From positions 149,786,049 through 149,850,048 of the forward strand of contig NC_134460.1 of NCBI RefSeq assembly GCF_047948215.1: a stretch of DNA of 64,000 bases. The letters run 5' to 3'. Numbering within the stretch: the first letter of the stretch is position 1; every line of letters begins with the position of its first letter. Below the pieces are notes generated by a model. That model was not told where the DNA came from. It worked only from the letters and a program-made list of their open reading frames with translations, and did no database searches. The stretch comes from Lycorma delicatula. Taxonomy: Eukaryota > Arthropoda > Insecta > Hemiptera > Fulgoridae. Positions 35,350 through 48,729 of this stretch are shown here, in pieces. The position numbers and the translations under genes are program-made.

Positions 35350-38300
35350 TGAAAAAGCTCTTTTGTGTTCAAAATGCATGTATTGTACGTTTAGAGATAT
35401 AGTAAATGAGTTGTTATTCAGTGGTAGGCACTTGTTAATGGACAACAATGTTCATAAGTACATAGGTGCTAACACAGACAAGTAGTTTATTACAAAGTTC
35501 TATTTACTTTATAAATTTATTAATTTCTACCTGTGTCCTGTGCTACCACATAGGACATTATTATCCCACAAGAGATCTCCTGTTTCAGAGACAGTCTTTC
35601 ATTATAGCTCCCAAATTTTTATCATAAAAATATTAAGTTCCAAAATGGCGATGATCCATAACTTCTGAAACCCTGTTGATCTTCTAATTTTAATTAATTT
35701 AACAGATTTATATGATATGTAAACATTTTTCTTGTTTATCAATTTTTTTTCTGTTTTGGTGCATTTTACAAATCAAAATGATTAAATACATCCACAAATA
35801 TTACCAATTACTTTATTCAGCATGACAAGAATTACTTTTTCATATATTTCTATGTTTATATAGATATAATTTTATGTGTAACTTTATATAGATTACAGAT
35901 AAAAAAAATATCTTGCAGAGATGTTATTGTACAATGTACAGAATACTGGCAGAAGATTTTTTAATTTGTGTAATTCAGGAATTCTTACTTGGATAAACTG
36001 GTTATTAACTGTATTTAATTTTTTATAAAACAACCATATAATTCTGGGAAAATTTACATCCTAATCCGTTTTAATTCTATACCCCAGAAGTATAATTATG
36101 GTGAATGGTTACAATTCCAAAATCGTTTATTATTATCATTCTGAAAAAGTTTAATATTTTTGAAGTTTCAGTTTAGATAGGTTTTGATTTTGTTTTTTTT
36201 AGTAACAATTTAATTTTTATGCCAATATTCTTCTTGCGATTAATAAACATAGTATTAACATGTAACAAATTTTCATGTTTGTTAAATAAATTTCTGAAAA
36301 TAGGTAGGTTTATGTAATGTACAAGTTAATATATTCTAGTATGTTAATGCTAGTTATAATTACATTTTTGTAAATATTTTAATATATTTGTGATAACATT
36401 TTTAAAGGTAATTAAATGTTTTTAATTATCTATTGCTTGTTTATACAACTGAAATAAAAAATTATAAAAATTTGTTACTTTTATACTAGTGAGCTGAAAT
36501 AAAAAAAAATTTGGTATTTTGTAAGTAAAAATTTATTTATCTATTTTTTGTGTATTTTTACAATTTTAATATTTAACATAGAAATAACATATTTTTAAAA
36601 GAAATTATTTTTGTGATAATTTTATGATAAAATATTTTTCAATTATGCTAAGTTTTAATTATGATGATACATATTATTTTAAAGACTGCACTATTCACAT
36701 TAAAAAAATATATATATATATTTATATTTATAGATGTATATAATTATTTTAAATACTAAATTATATTATTAATTTTTTCTTTAAGAATTAATCGTTTATT
36801 TTTATACTTATTCAATAAATTTAGTCTAGCAACTGCAATATCAATTTGTGAATCATTATTATTTACTGTTATCTATATTAATGTGTTTGTATAAAGTGTG
36901 TATAAATGTATATGAAATATATTCATTACACACAATTTTATGTAGTTATATATAAAACGTTTTCTTTATTTTAGAGTTATACTATATTAAACCCTTACTA
37001 TTGTAAAAACTAAGTCTAGCTAAAGATTAAACTTACTGGTGAGACATTTTAACACCATAATTTGCAGATATTCATAATTTTGTAAAATTATAAAAGAATT
37101 TTTTGTAAGCTTCTTATAAAATATTTTAAACCTGGCAACACAAATTAACAGTGTTAATTGTGAGATTACTGCTCTTCTACCACAAGAAGAAGCTGGAATT
37201 TCAAAGAATTACTCCTGATTAAAATGAAAATTCAAAGAATTGCTCCTGATTGAAATGAAAATAATCTTTAATAAATCAACTAGACCAGAAGCCTCTTGTC
37301 CTTTAAAAAAGAATTTCCACTGATATAGTCTGATTTAAGTTAAAAGTCTGATTTAAGTTATTTATTGTATATTAGAAAATTTTGGAAACTGTTAAATAAC
37401 TAAAATTTATATTTATAATAAAAAGAACAATCTGGTTATAGTCACGAGGGAAAAGAAATGTCCAAGATGGCGGACTGTGACACTAGTGCCTCAGATACTG
37501 AGGGTGACCTTGCTCTACAGCCTTACCCCCTTGACCTTTTTTGTCAAAAATTTAATAGCATCAATGCCCCATATATATAAGTAATCTAATAAAGTTTAGT
37601 CAAAATCAATTTGCTAGTTGTGTAGATGCAACCTGAAAATTTCCAGCCGTTTTTTGAGTTCCTTAGATGTCAAAACATCAAGATCCAGTGAAAACCGCAT
37701 ATGCCCAAATTGGAATGATTACAATACTTTCCCTTCTAGAGCTACAGTGCTGTCTAAACAGGAAAGTAAAATTATTAAAAAATCATTTGTATAATAAAAA
37801 ATAATCAAAATCATTAATAAAATATGTGTATAATAAAAAATATTGTTTAATAAAAAAAAAATCATTAAATAATTCAAATAGGCAAAATTATGACTAAAAA
37901 AATTTTGCCATAATTGACATTTTACCTGCTTGGAAAAAGTGATCAAGTTCTGCTAGGTAGTAGATCACAAAATACAAATTTAGTAATGAAATGCCTACTT
38001 AATTTTGTTTTTATAAGTGTTCATGTTGCTAATTCATTAATTATTCCTGGTGATGTATATTAATGAAAATAAAGAAACTAGTATTTACCTGTAATACTTC
38101 CCCACTAACTCTTGGTTGGTAATGACAAATTCTCCAGTATACTAAAAGGTTTTTTGCATCAATACTTTACTAATGTTCATGTCCATTCTTCTATTTAATT
38201 TAACAAAAAATAACTTTTCAAATGTGCTTTAAAGAAAGTAAAAAAGCTTTAAATATTTTCACCCATAATATAAAACTTTGCACTTGGTAAAAATTCCCCC

Positions 38301-38715
38301 CAAAAAAAAATTAAAAGTTTTATGATGATACACACTGTTAAAATTCTCAAGTTTGACAGAGATTTTACTCTCTCTCTTTCACCTCCTATAAAGTTTGTAA
38401 ATTCTTAACATCCTGGTATTGATAGAAATTAACAAAAGTTACAAAAATATATAAAACTCAGTGGTACAGAGCAACTTATTTACATTCAACAAAAAATAAA
38501 AATACTAATTCACAGATGTTATTCCCAATGAATTTCAAGATAAGACCTTATCAAATAGCTACCCAGTCCATAAAACAACTTTTACAAAAATTTAATAGAA
38601 TTAATTACAATATACAATCCTCAATACCAAACCATACGACTAAGTAAAATGATTCACAAGATCCGAAAGCATCTTAGATATATATAGATATCAATATAGA
38701 TGTCATAATATAAGT
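35350..38715. other. Intergenic, AT-rich, minor repeats only
   Basis: No gene recognised. There is a small tandem duplication at about 37198-37261 (ttcaaagaatt.ctcctgatt twice), a repeated agtctgatttaagtta at about 37327-37360, and a GC-richer patch at 37440-37640 (ccaagatggcgg, cagccttacccc) that may be an old repeat. Confidence 0.5.
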
Positions 38716-39811
38716 GTTATTCAAAAAGAAGAAGCAGATTTTTTAAATATTTATTTCTAATGAACAACAATAGATAGAGAGACTTATGTTAACTCCTCTG
38801 AATAGAGAAAAGTTCAAAGTTTTTAAGTATTAGTTCCATTCAATCCCTACAGCAGCACTGTAGTTTGTTTATGAGAAAATAGAGCAGGAAAAGTCGTTTT
38901 GTGTGCTGCAGTAAGCAAAAAGTGGATCCATTGTTTCAGTGCAGCATGCATTTCAACAACGAGCCACCTTGTCATAAACAGACTTATAGTTGGTACAAGA
39001 AATTCGTAGAAGATGGTCACATAAGCGAAGGGAAAAGCATTGGTCATCTTCACATGTCAGATGAAAATGTTGAGTGTATCTGAACTGCTTTCAAAGATTT
39101 AGATTACACTTTTCTGAAAGGCTAATTTTTTCCGATGAAACAATATTTCATATCTCCAGTAAAATGAATTGTCACAACGTCAGAATTTAGGGGACTGAAA
39201 CTCCTGGCATAGTCATCGAACATGAAAGAGACTCTCCGAAGTTGAATGTATTTTGCACCATTACTGTCAACAAAATTTTATGGCCATTTCTTTTTTACAG
39301 AGGGAACTATGACTGGAATTACATATCTGGACTTGCTCAAAATTGGCTGTTTCCACAAATTCAACAAGATCAGGATGGTTTTATCTTCATCCAAGACGGC
39401 GCTCCAACCTTCTTCTAACCTGGGATATGGTAGTATCTGAATTTCACAATTATATGATGGATTGGAAAAGGTGGGCAACATGATCTTGTTCATCTAGGTC
39501 ACCAGATCTTATCCCTTGCGAAATTTATCTGTGGGGGTTTTATCTGTGGGCAAATTTTACCTATGCCTGCTACTGTTCTCTGCAAAATCGAATTGTTACA
39601 GCAGTGAATTCAATAACCAGGAACCAGTTAATTCATGTGTGGCAAGAAATGGACTATTGATTTGACATCTGTCGCATAACAAATGGTGTTCATGTTGAAG
39701 CATAAATAAAACTTTGAACTTTCCTCTATTCAGTGATGTATGATATGTGTCTATCTACTGGCCATTCATTAGAAATAAATATTTAAAATCTGCTACTTCT
39801 TTTTGAATAAC
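38716..39811 (+). mobile_element. Tc1/mariner-superfamily transposon with about 48-bp inverted ends, decayed transposase
   Basis: The left end 38716-38763 and the right end 39764-39811 are long inverted repeats starting gttattcaaaaagaag and ending ttatttctaatgaa. Inside, on +, are transposase segments: MHFNNEPPCHKQTYSWYKKF and GHISEGKSIGHLHMSDENVE (N-terminal helix-turn-helix part), ERLIFSDETIFH-like wording near 39120, FFFTEGTMTGITYLDLL near 39290, FIFIQDGAP near 39380 and a decayed GxxWGFY-type block near 39520. Large internal deletions and frameshifts make it inactive. A ta dinucleotide follows the right end. Confidence 0.88.
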
Positions 39812-39842
39812 TACATATATATATATATATATATGCAGTTAT

Positions 39843-39871
39843 TCACACACACACTCTCTCTCTCTCTCTCT
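39843..39871. repeat. CA/CT microsatellite
   Basis: Simple run of ca then tc repeats immediately right of an (at)n run at 39815-39834. It follows the transposon end. Confidence 0.9.
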
Positions 39872-39986
39872 TTCAATATTTATAGATGTGGAGACTTCAA
39901 AATTTACAAAAAATCTGGGAACAGACAAGAATGTAGAACTTAACATCAAAAATTTCTGATGTAAAAGAAAAGAATTTGATTTTGAT

Positions 39987-40440
39987 TTTAGGAAAAGATT
40001 TTTGAAAGAATATGTTTGGAGCATAGCTTTATATGGAAGTGAAACTTGGACAATCTGAGTACTTGAGAAGAAAAGATTAGAAGCTTTTGAAATGTGGTGC
40101 TACAAGAGAATGTTAAAAATCAGATGGGTGAATAAAGTGACAAATGAAGTGTTGTGGCAAATTGATGAAGAAAGAAGCATTTGCAAAAATATAGTTAGAA
40201 GAAGAGACAGACTTACAGGTCACATATTACGGCATCCTGGAATAGTCGCTTTAATATTGGTCGGACAGGTAAAAGGAAAAAATTGTGCAGGCAGGCAACG
40301 TTTGAAATATGTAAACCAAATTGTTAGGGATGCAGGATGTAGGGGGTATACTGAAATGAAATGACTAGCACTAGATATGGAATCTTGGGCTCTCCAAGAT
40401 TCCCTGCATTAAACCAGTCAAATGACTGGAAAAGACCATG
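39987..40440 (+). pseudogene. 5'-truncated LINE, C-terminal end of ORF2 (same family as the 62.1-kb copy)
   Basis: The fragment starts at RKRFLKEYVWSIALYGSETW and continues EKKRLEAFEMWCYKRMLKI and VNKVTNEVLWQIDEERSI, then DRLTGHILRHPG, QRLKYVNQIVRDAG and GYTEMK. The first part matches the end of the ORF at 62135-63868 nearly word for word, and this copy shows what lies beyond the window end for that element. An in-frame stop after SETWTI and another after TEMK interrupt it. Confidence 0.88.
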
Positions 40441-42467
40441 GAAAAGAAGGTAGAAAATTTAAATAAGTTTGTAATTTTTAGGAAGTAATCATTATAAATT
40501 ATTAATGACTTAATGATTACATTATTAGGAAGTAATTATTTTATTAATTATTAAAAGATAATAAACAAAATTTAGGCTTAAGATAAAATTCTTGAACAGT
40601 TGGAAACATACCAAAAAGAAAACTATTGAAACAACATGACCAAAAATTTAAGATATATTGGAAAAATAAATTCTATAAAATATATGAGGTTATGCAGAAA
40701 CTATAATTTTTGTTTTTCAGATTCCAGAGGGCCTAAGATGTGTTAATATTACAAGAAAAGGAACTTATATTTAATTAAAAGGTGAACAAAATGGTGACAT
40801 ATGCTAACTGTAAATACTGGCTATAAAAGTTCTGCCTTAATAGAAATGGAAAACAACAGTTTGACGAGGAAGAGAGAAAACTTTTCCTGATTTGATACAA
40901 AGTAAACCAAAATTAGCTTCCTTTTGTATTACATCTATTATTAATACTGAGTGTTTTCTGGTTTATAAATTATGGTAATAGTACACTTTATTACTTGATG
41001 TTTCAAATGTTCCAAGCTGATATCTTTCCCAATTATCTTAGTCCCTATTCTATTCCTAATATTTTTTTTAATAATTATGTTCCACATATGTATTTAATAG
41101 CTTTATACACTTTACATTACATAAGAATGTTTTTATTTCAAGCATTTATTATTTTTATTCAATTTTTTTAAATAAAATTTTACTTAAGTCTACTCTCCAA
41201 TTAGTAATATTTATATTCAATCAAATTAAGAAAAAGAAATAAATAAGATTTTCTTCTTAATTGAAATTATCAAAAATCTCTATTTATACTACAATAATTT
41301 TAAAAGAGTAATTATTATTTGATTTAGAATCTGAGATATAGTATTTAGTGTATCTTTTTTCGGGTATGTTTATAATAAGATGTGGTGAAACTGATAACAA
41401 AAACTAAACTTTTGGAGACAATAATTATGTGGTACATTGACGATTCACATATTTATTAATCATGTAACTAAAATGTACATTTCTTTACTGAAGCAGCAAA
41501 AATATTTTATGTATTATGTTATTGATATTGTAATAAAAGGTTTTTTCAATTTTTATTACACATAGTCATCCGTACTCATGTTGGACAAAGTGAAGATTAT
41601 GAATTATAGTAAAACAATACAAAAATATTTAGTTCAAATTTGAAAAAATAACAATACTGTATATTAACAAAAGTTTATGGATAAATAGAAATACAGTGAT
41701 TTATACAAGCCAGCTGGTAAATATGAAGAAATATATTTCATAAAGTATGTATATTATGCAAACGTTTTTTTTACAATAAACTATAAGTACAAAATTAAAA
41801 AAAAAATTACAATTAACAAAGCTAAAAATAAGTTTCAGGAGCGTTGATTCTGGTTTTAAACTGCTTGGTAAAAAAAACTTTTTTTTTGTAGGCAAATTAT
41901 TCAGTATATAAGCATTAAGTTTTTGCTTGAGCATATGATATGGAAAACTTGTAGTTTATAGATGACTATGCCTTATTGGAATTTAAAATTTGGGACTATT
42001 TAGATGAAATGCTAAGATGCTATCGCTCTGTAGTAATCATGGCTTTGAAATGGAGTTTCGTAAGTTATTTTCATGAAGGATGAGTAAGGTATGATTTTGA
42101 CCTGTGATTTGTCTGTATAAAGTATCCTTTGGTTTTAATATGATAGTTTTCTGTAGTAGCTAGTGAATAAACATGTAATTGCATCCGTCTCAATGAGCAG
42201 TGTAATTTATTATATTGAGTTAATCTTTGAAATAATCTTTAGTCATAAAGATGACAGTGAGGTAGTGTAAAAGAAGTAAGATAACAAACTTGGCTCTTTT
42301 GACAAAGGTGATTTGTGTTCTAAGGGTTGCTTTGATGTGTTGTGTTTGATAGAACTTATGATTTTGGGTTTTCAGTAAATGAAATAACGATTTGTTATCC
42401 TTTCTGTAATTAATAAGAATTATTACATTAATATAAATAAGTTGTTATATATAAATTTTACTAAAGA
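40441..42467. other. Intergenic, AT-rich
   Basis: No gene or recognisable repeat; the minus-strand frame at 41701-41934 is low-complexity. Confidence 0.55.
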
Positions 42468-43616
42468 TACAGTGTTTCAAAAAAATATATACACACTTTG
42501 AACTGTTATAGAAAGTTTATTTTCTTACCTTCAAGGTTAAATTTCTTGGAAACGTAAGACTAGAATCAAATTTGAAAAATAAGTATACTTTCTAGTCAGA
42601 CTGAATGGAGACGTGTATGGGACTGATCCACCTTCTATGAGAAAAATTTGAGGTCCATGGAACAGTATGTGATGTGCAGAAAGGCCGATCAGAGCAACGT
42701 CACTCAGCTGCAAGTGATTAATCTCCAGGTGCTGGAACTGTTTCAGCGTTCACCACAAAAATTTGTAAGGCAGGGGTCACATGACAGCAGTGTAGGTTTT
42801 AATAGTGTGCGATATATTTTGAAGAAAGCTAAGTTGTGTGTGTACATTTCCAAGGCTAGTGAAATAGCTAAGTAACAATGACTCAAATCACAGGGTTCAA
42901 TTTTTTTGAATGGATTCAGGGGATGGTTACACATAAACCAGGATTTATGGGTAGATTGATTGATCGGATGAAGTGCAATTCAAACTTAATGTAACTATCA
43001 ATAAGCATAATTGCATGTACAGGGCTGAAGATAATCCCCACATTACTGTTGAAAAGCTGTGAATTTTCCTTGTGTGAATCATTGGGCCTTTCTGTTTTGA
43101 AGATACTATAAGAATATATTGAAAATAACTGTAACAATGCTTGCTGGTTTCATTTTCCATTCCATTCAATGTAAAGTAATGACAGGTGTTATTACCAACA
43201 AGATGGTACCCCTTGGTTGCAAGCATACCTTCATCAAAATGTACCAGGCCAGTGGATAGGATGCTGGGGACCAATCGACTTTCCTGCAAGCTCTCTCCAG
43301 ACCTTACACAGCTTTATGGGGGAACAGTAAAAGAAGTAAATCCTCATAAACCATGTAACTGGACACACTTTTGGATGAGATTCAAGCGGTGAGTACAAAA
43401 GTTTCATTGGAAACTTTGGTGGAAGCTACAGAATCAGTCGTGACTTGTTATATTGATGCTGAGGCCACCATTTCAAACATGCAGAAAGTTCTATTTTTCA
43501 AATTGGACTGTAGCCTTATTTTTCCTGGAAATTTAACCTTGTAAGTAAGAAAATAAATTTTCTATGACAGTTCAAAGTATTAATACTATTAATACATTTT
43601 TTTGCATCACCTGTAT
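42468..43616 (+). mobile_element. Tc1/mariner-superfamily transposon with about 77-bp inverted ends, decayed transposase
   Basis: The left end 42468-42544 and right end 43530-43616 are inverted repeats (shared actttgaactgt.atagaaa, tttattttctta and aaggttaaattt), flanked by TA on both sides. The interior on + has LELFQRSPQKFVRQGS and VRYILKKAKLCVYISK (N-terminal DNA-binding part), then FMGRLIDRMK-like and HNCMYRAEDNPHITVEK wording, IGPFCFE, YYQQDG near 43190, and GQWIGCWGP near 43250. Several frames and missing residues show it is inactive. The overlapping minus-strand frames are shadows. Confidence 0.85.
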
Positions 43617-43927
43617 ATAAAGATTGTTTCATATGTATAAAATTGATATATATAATTGAAATACTTCAGTTAATTAATTTTTCGATTAGCCAGATTTCAG
43701 TTCACCAAGTTTAAGAAAGTTGAGTTAAATTATATTCCTCAAAATTTTAGGGAAACCTTGGCAAAATTTTACATTTATAACAGTCTTAATCATTTTTCAA
43801 GTTCTTTGTTCATAAAACATTAAAAAATTTTATAAAAATGAAAATTAATTAAAAAATTAATATTATTAAATTTACATAAGTTACATTACTTTTTTTTTAA
43901 ATTTATATTAAATATTATTTTTTTTTT

Positions 43928-44937
43928 GTCTTAAGTCATTGGTTTGATGCAGTTCTCTAAGATTCCCTATCTAGTGCTAGTCATTTCATTTCGGTATACC
44001 CCCTACATCCTACATCCCTAACAATTTGTTTTACATATTCCAAACGTGGCCTGCCAACACAATTTTTTCCTTCTACCTGTCCTTCCAATATTAAAGCGAC
44101 TATTCCAGGATGCCTTAATATGTGGCCTATAAGTCTGTCTCTTCATTTAGCTATATTTTTCCAAGTGCTTCTTTCTTCATCTATTTGCCGCAACAACACC
44201 TCTTCATTTGTCACTTTATCCACCCATCTGATTTTTAACATTCTCCTATAGCACCACATTTCAGAAGCTTCTAATCTTTTCTTCTCCAATTGTCCGTTTC
44301 ACTTCCATATAAAGTGACACTCCAAACATATGCTTTCAAAAATCTTTTCCTGACATTTAAATTAATTTTTGGTGTAAACAAATTATATTTCTGACTGAAG
44401 GCTCATTTTGCCTGTGCTATTCGGCATTTTATATCACTCCTGCTTCGTCCATCTTTAATAATTCTACTTCAAATAACAAAATTCTTCTACCTCCATAATC
44501 TTTTCTCCTCGTATTTTCACATTCAGTGGTCCATCTTTGTTATTTCTACTACATTTCATTACTTTTATTTTGTCCTTGTTTATTTTCATGCGATAGTTCT
44601 TGCGTAGGACTTCATCCATGCCATTCATTGTTTCTTCTAAATCTATTTTACTCTCAGCTAGAATTACTGTATAATCAGCAAATCGTAGCAACTTTATCTT
44701 TTCACCTTGTACTGTTACTTCGAATCTAAATTGTTATTTAACATCATTAACTGCTAGTTCCATGTAAAGATTAAAAAGTAACGGTGATAGGAAACATCCT
44801 TGTCGAACTCCCTTTCTTATTACGGCTTCTTTCTTATGTTCTTCAATTATTACTGTTCCTGTTTGGTTCCTGTAAATGTTAGCAATTGTTCTTCTATCTC
44901 TGTGTTTGAACCCTAATTTTTTTTAAATGCTGAACTA
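43928..44937 (-). pseudogene. 5'-truncated LINE, reverse transcriptase to 3' end (same family as 62.1 kb)
   Basis: The minus strand runs from within the reverse transcriptase (GVRQGCFLSPLL-like near 44800, LRFADYTVILAES near 44680 where an Asp of the FADD box is changed to Tyr) through KVMKCSRNNKDGPLNVKI and EVEEFCYL to the C-terminus. It ends in an A tail (t run at about 43917-43927). The right border coincides with gttcagcattt, matching 63209 of the intact copy. Several frameshifts are present. Confidence 0.9.
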
Positions 44938-46778
44938 TTGAAATATTTATTTATTATGATAAAATATTTAATAAAAATCTTTTCTACTAATAGATTTGTG
45001 AAAATTAACAATTAAAATTGTGTTGAATACAACATATAATTTTGTTTCCACCACACTTTTATCTAGCTAAATAAGTTATGTTTTGAGCAGTTATTCAGAA
45101 CATAGTGGAGTTTAATTAATTCTGCAATGTAAATATATATATATATTTTTGTATTTTTTTTTTTTATATCGTCAATAATAAATAAAATCATGTACAAGTT
45201 TAATCGAGGAGGAAGAACAGGGCAATACAAATAATTTTTGGCCAAAAAAACTTTGCTAGTCGCAAAACCTTTTTACAGCATTTGAAGTTAGCAATGGATA
45301 GAGTTACTGATGCAATAAATCAGCCTTTCAACTGATGATCATACATGTATTCATTTATATTTATGCTGTAAATTAAAATAATATGATATAAAAATTATTG
45401 ATCATTTTTTATCTTTACTGTATAAAATTAAAAATTAAATATTTTTTTTAATAAGAAATGCAGTTCTGCATAATGCTTAGTTCTTTATCTATCAATGGAC
45501 TTGAAATATTATAACACAGAGGTAAAAAAAGCAATACTATGTACACACCCTACACACACTTTCTGATAATTTACTTTCAATGAAATTAAATGTATTTTTT
45601 AATTAAATAAACTTCTATTACTAGTAAATAATTAATGGAATTGTTAATAATAAGAATATATAGAAGTCTCTGGGATAGTTGGTTCCTACAAGTAGGAACA
45701 AAGGTTGTATTCCTTGTTTATAAAGTACCCAGGTGTAGGTAATTGTATTCCATTAATTGTGTTTCTCAGGCCAAGATGCACTGGTAATTCAAACCTAACA
45801 ATAATGGCAATAGCAAAACAACAGAGGAACAGTTTTAAGTTATGATCTTTCATAACAAATAAAAATGTCTTTAAGTTACATTGATCTTTCATGGAAAATG
45901 GGAAGCACTTAAAATTCAATGAGACTGATAAGAAAAAATAAAAATAAGCTGTAATAAGGTTACTGTTCAGGTTACCTTGCCAGTTTTGCTACTTCATGTA
46001 TTATACTTTTTGGCTTCTCAAAGTATTTTTGATTGTGTTATAAAGATAAAAATAAGTTGTTTAAGAGTGTTAAATTAATTAAGAACTTTTCCTCACTTTT
46101 TTCTTTTTTGGTAAATTTAAAGTATAATCGATAATTAAAAGTACTATCGATTGGTACAATTGATGGATTTATAATTGATAGCTCATAATAAATGACAACA
46201 TGTAGAAAATTTACACAACTTTGATAATCTGCAGAACTAGTCATTAAATAAATGTATCCTTGGCTGTGGAATTTTATCTTAATTCACAACATTCATTTTG
46301 CTCTACAGTTTTTGTATAGATAAACTCTTGGCCAGTATCAGATACACATCTGCAATTTGTTAACAAAAGTAAGGAAAAAATAGAAATGGATCCAGTAAGA
46401 CCTTCAATAAAATTTCCAGTCAGTAGTTGAAACGATAAAACAAAACAGTAAATTATTTCCTATTAATTATATTCTTTCACCACTATTCTCTAATATTCTG
46501 CATAATTAGAGAGCTGAAGAATTCAGTAATAAATGAGTAAACATTAGTGAAACTGTGCATCCAAAGATAATTCTCACCTCTTCAATATTCGATCAATGAA
46601 ATCACATCGATTTTTATGTTTCATTACTACTGAAGACTGTCTTACCACGTGCAGTTCTCCTGCTGGGATGTACAAGTTCAATCTTTTCCTATAAATACTC
46701 TACCTTAGTAGACAAACCAAAACATCCTGTCAGCTCCTGACTTCCTTTGCTGGATTTGTGGTAAGCAGTAGCAAAGCA
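44938..46778. other. Intergenic, AT-rich
   Basis: No gene recognised; short poly(T) and (at)n runs at 45128-45165. Confidence 0.55.
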
Positions 46779-46784
46779 TATAGC

Positions 46785-47036
46785 CCACTGGGCTGGTCTA
46801 ATGGTTAACTCGTCATCGCAAATCAACCAATTTAGAAGTCGATAGTTCTAGGTTCACATTCTAGTAAAGGGTTACTTTTATACAGATTTGAATTCTATAT
46901 CGTGGATACCATTGTTCTTTGATGGTTGGGTTTCAATTAACCACACATCTTAGTAGTGGTCGAACTGAGACATTAATACATATCATCCTCTTAAGTAATA
47001 CCTAATTGCGGTTTCGAAGGCTAAACAGAAAAAAAA
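46785..47036 (+). mobile_element. tRNA-derived SINE (family 1)
   Basis: The head has A box tggtctaatggttaactc and B-box-like aggttcacattcta. The body has tacagatttgaat and ttctttgatggt, and the tail is catatcatcctcttaagtaa ... aaggctaaacagaaaaaa. Flanks agtagcaaagcatat and tgttgcaacgcgtat are possible but diverged target copies. Confidence 0.8.
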
Positions 47037-47159
47037 GTGTTGCAACGCGTATCACTCCTGACAACCTAACCTTTAAAAATCGCTTCCGCCTCACCGCTTT
47101 CTCAAATACGAGAAAAAAAGGCAAAAGAGAGTTGTTTTAATTATTAATTTTTTACACTT

Positions 47160-47279
47160 TAATGGATTTTATTCTGTAAAACTATCAGCAATTTGTTTTA
47201 TAAACTTTTATTGTAATGGTAATGGATTTTATTCTGTAAAACTATCAGCAATTTGTTTTATAAACTTTTATCGTAATGG
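47160..47279 (+). repeat. Tandem duplication, two 60-bp units
   Basis: Two consecutive units starting taatggattttattctgt and ending attgtaatgg / atcgtaatgg, almost identical, with no coding content. Confidence 0.92.
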
Positions 47280-47692
47280 AGATGAATTTTAAAAATTACT
47301 GCTGTTAATTTATGTTTATTTTATTTACCACCAGGTAGTGTTTAAGTCGGTCAGCTATAAAGTAATTCGTGTGGTATGTTTTGAACATGTTAATGAATTT
47401 TGTGTGATTTTCTTATTAGACGTTCGAAGCTTAAAGAACTAATAGGTAAATATTAATTTTAATATTTGACTATTATTTTAACTAAAACCAGTTAAATCCA
47501 AGTTATATCTTTTGTGCACTTGTGAATCGTTGCATGTTTTTAACCTAGATTAACATTTTACTAAATTTGAAGTTTACTATAAATATTTTTGATATAGTAT
47601 TTTTACTAATATTAGGTTTTAATTAAATGTTAGGAAATTATTCGTGTAGATCTGTTATTCTTTTATAAGGATTTAAATAGTTGATCGTGTAT

Positions 47693-47853
47693 ACCGGTGT
47701 ACTTTGGTGGTTTGGTTTCCGTTAACCACCATACTTCTCAGGAATGTCGCCGAGACTGTGCAAGACTAACACTACATTTATATTCATGCATATCATCCTC
47801 ATTCATTCTCTGAAGTAATACCTTACGGTGGTTCCAGAGACTAAACGGAAAAA
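47693..47853 (+). mobile_element. 5'-truncated SINE (family 1)
   Basis: The sequence starts in the body (tataccggtgtactttggtg) and runs to catcctcattcattctctga and agagactaaacggaaaaaag. The tRNA head is absent. Confidence 0.75.
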
Positions 47854-47939
47854 AGATCTGTTAATGAATCGTCACTGCTAGTGTTTGTAGATGGTAATCA
47901 CAGCACGTGGGGTAGGCAAATTTTTATAGCTGGTTGAAT

Positions 47940-48116
47940 CCTAACAGCCACGGAGGCCGGATGGCCAGCCTCCATGGCACGAGTGGTAGCGTTTCGGCCT
48001 TTCATCCAGAGATCCCGGATTCTAATCCCGGTAACGCATGGAATTTTTTACTCACGCTAAAATCATTTTATCCTCTGAAGCAATGCCTAACGGTTGTCCC
48101 GCAGGTTAAAAAAAAC
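47940..48116 (+). mobile_element. tRNA-derived SINE (family 2)
   Basis: The head has ccatggcacgagtggtagcg (A box) and ggattctaatcccgg (B box), close to the 24.3-kb copy. The tail tcctctgaagcaatgcctaa ... caggttaaaaaaaa is shared with family 1. Probable target duplication agctggttgaat (47928-47939) / agctcgttgaag (48117-48128). The 88-codon frame over it is an artefact. Confidence 0.75.
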
Positions 48117-48654
48117 AGCTCGTTGAAGTTCGTTCCGTTTAACAGACAACATAACATCTCAACAATTTATTCTCTATGTAACAAAATATTTATCTTCTAA
48201 TTATAACATTCTTTACATCAATTGATATTTGACAATATTTTCTCCTTTTTTATTATTACTATTATTTTGCTTCATTTAAATTAATTGGTTAATTTAATTA
48301 ATTTTTTATACTTATGAAACATTTAAAACAACTATTTGAAAATAAATAAAATTACATAATTAATCTAAATAATTAAAATGCTGTAATGAGTAATTCATTG
48401 TTTAATTTTATATTCAGAACAGTTAAATTTTTTAGCATGTTGCAATCATGAAAGAATTATTGTATGTTATATCAATTATTTATTAAACATTTTAAAATTA
48501 TTATTATGTACCATTTGTAAATAAATTAATTACTAAACAACATAGTTAAAAGCTAATAGATATTTAAATTTTCTAACTTACAAACTAATTTTTTTAAAAA
48601 GAATATCAAGAATTAGTTATTAACTTGTAAGAGGCAATTATTATTAAGTTTGAA

Positions 48655-48728
48655 TACCCATAAAGCTGAATGATAGTGTTTTTGTCTGAACACAGAGATC
48701 TTGGGTTCAATTTCTACCTATTGTTTTC
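48655..48728 (+). repeat. Decayed tRNA-like sequence (SINE head?)
   Basis: It contains agctgaatgatagtg (A-box-like) and ttgggttcaatttctacc (B-box-like) in tRNA-like spacing, resembling family 2 heads but with no tail. Low certainty. Confidence 0.35.
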
Positions 48729-48729
48729 C

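Noticed and set aside
37440..37640. caagatggcgg strings as a promoter or YY1-type site
   Set aside because: Similar strings occur at 30.78, 35.64 and 61.1 kb in repeat-like sequence, so they more likely come from mobile elements; no gene starts nearby.
44526..44729. 67-codon + frame
   Set aside because: Antisense shadow of the minus-strand LINE copy.
47934..48200. 88-codon + frame
   Set aside because: It is a translation of the SINE family 2 copy and flank.
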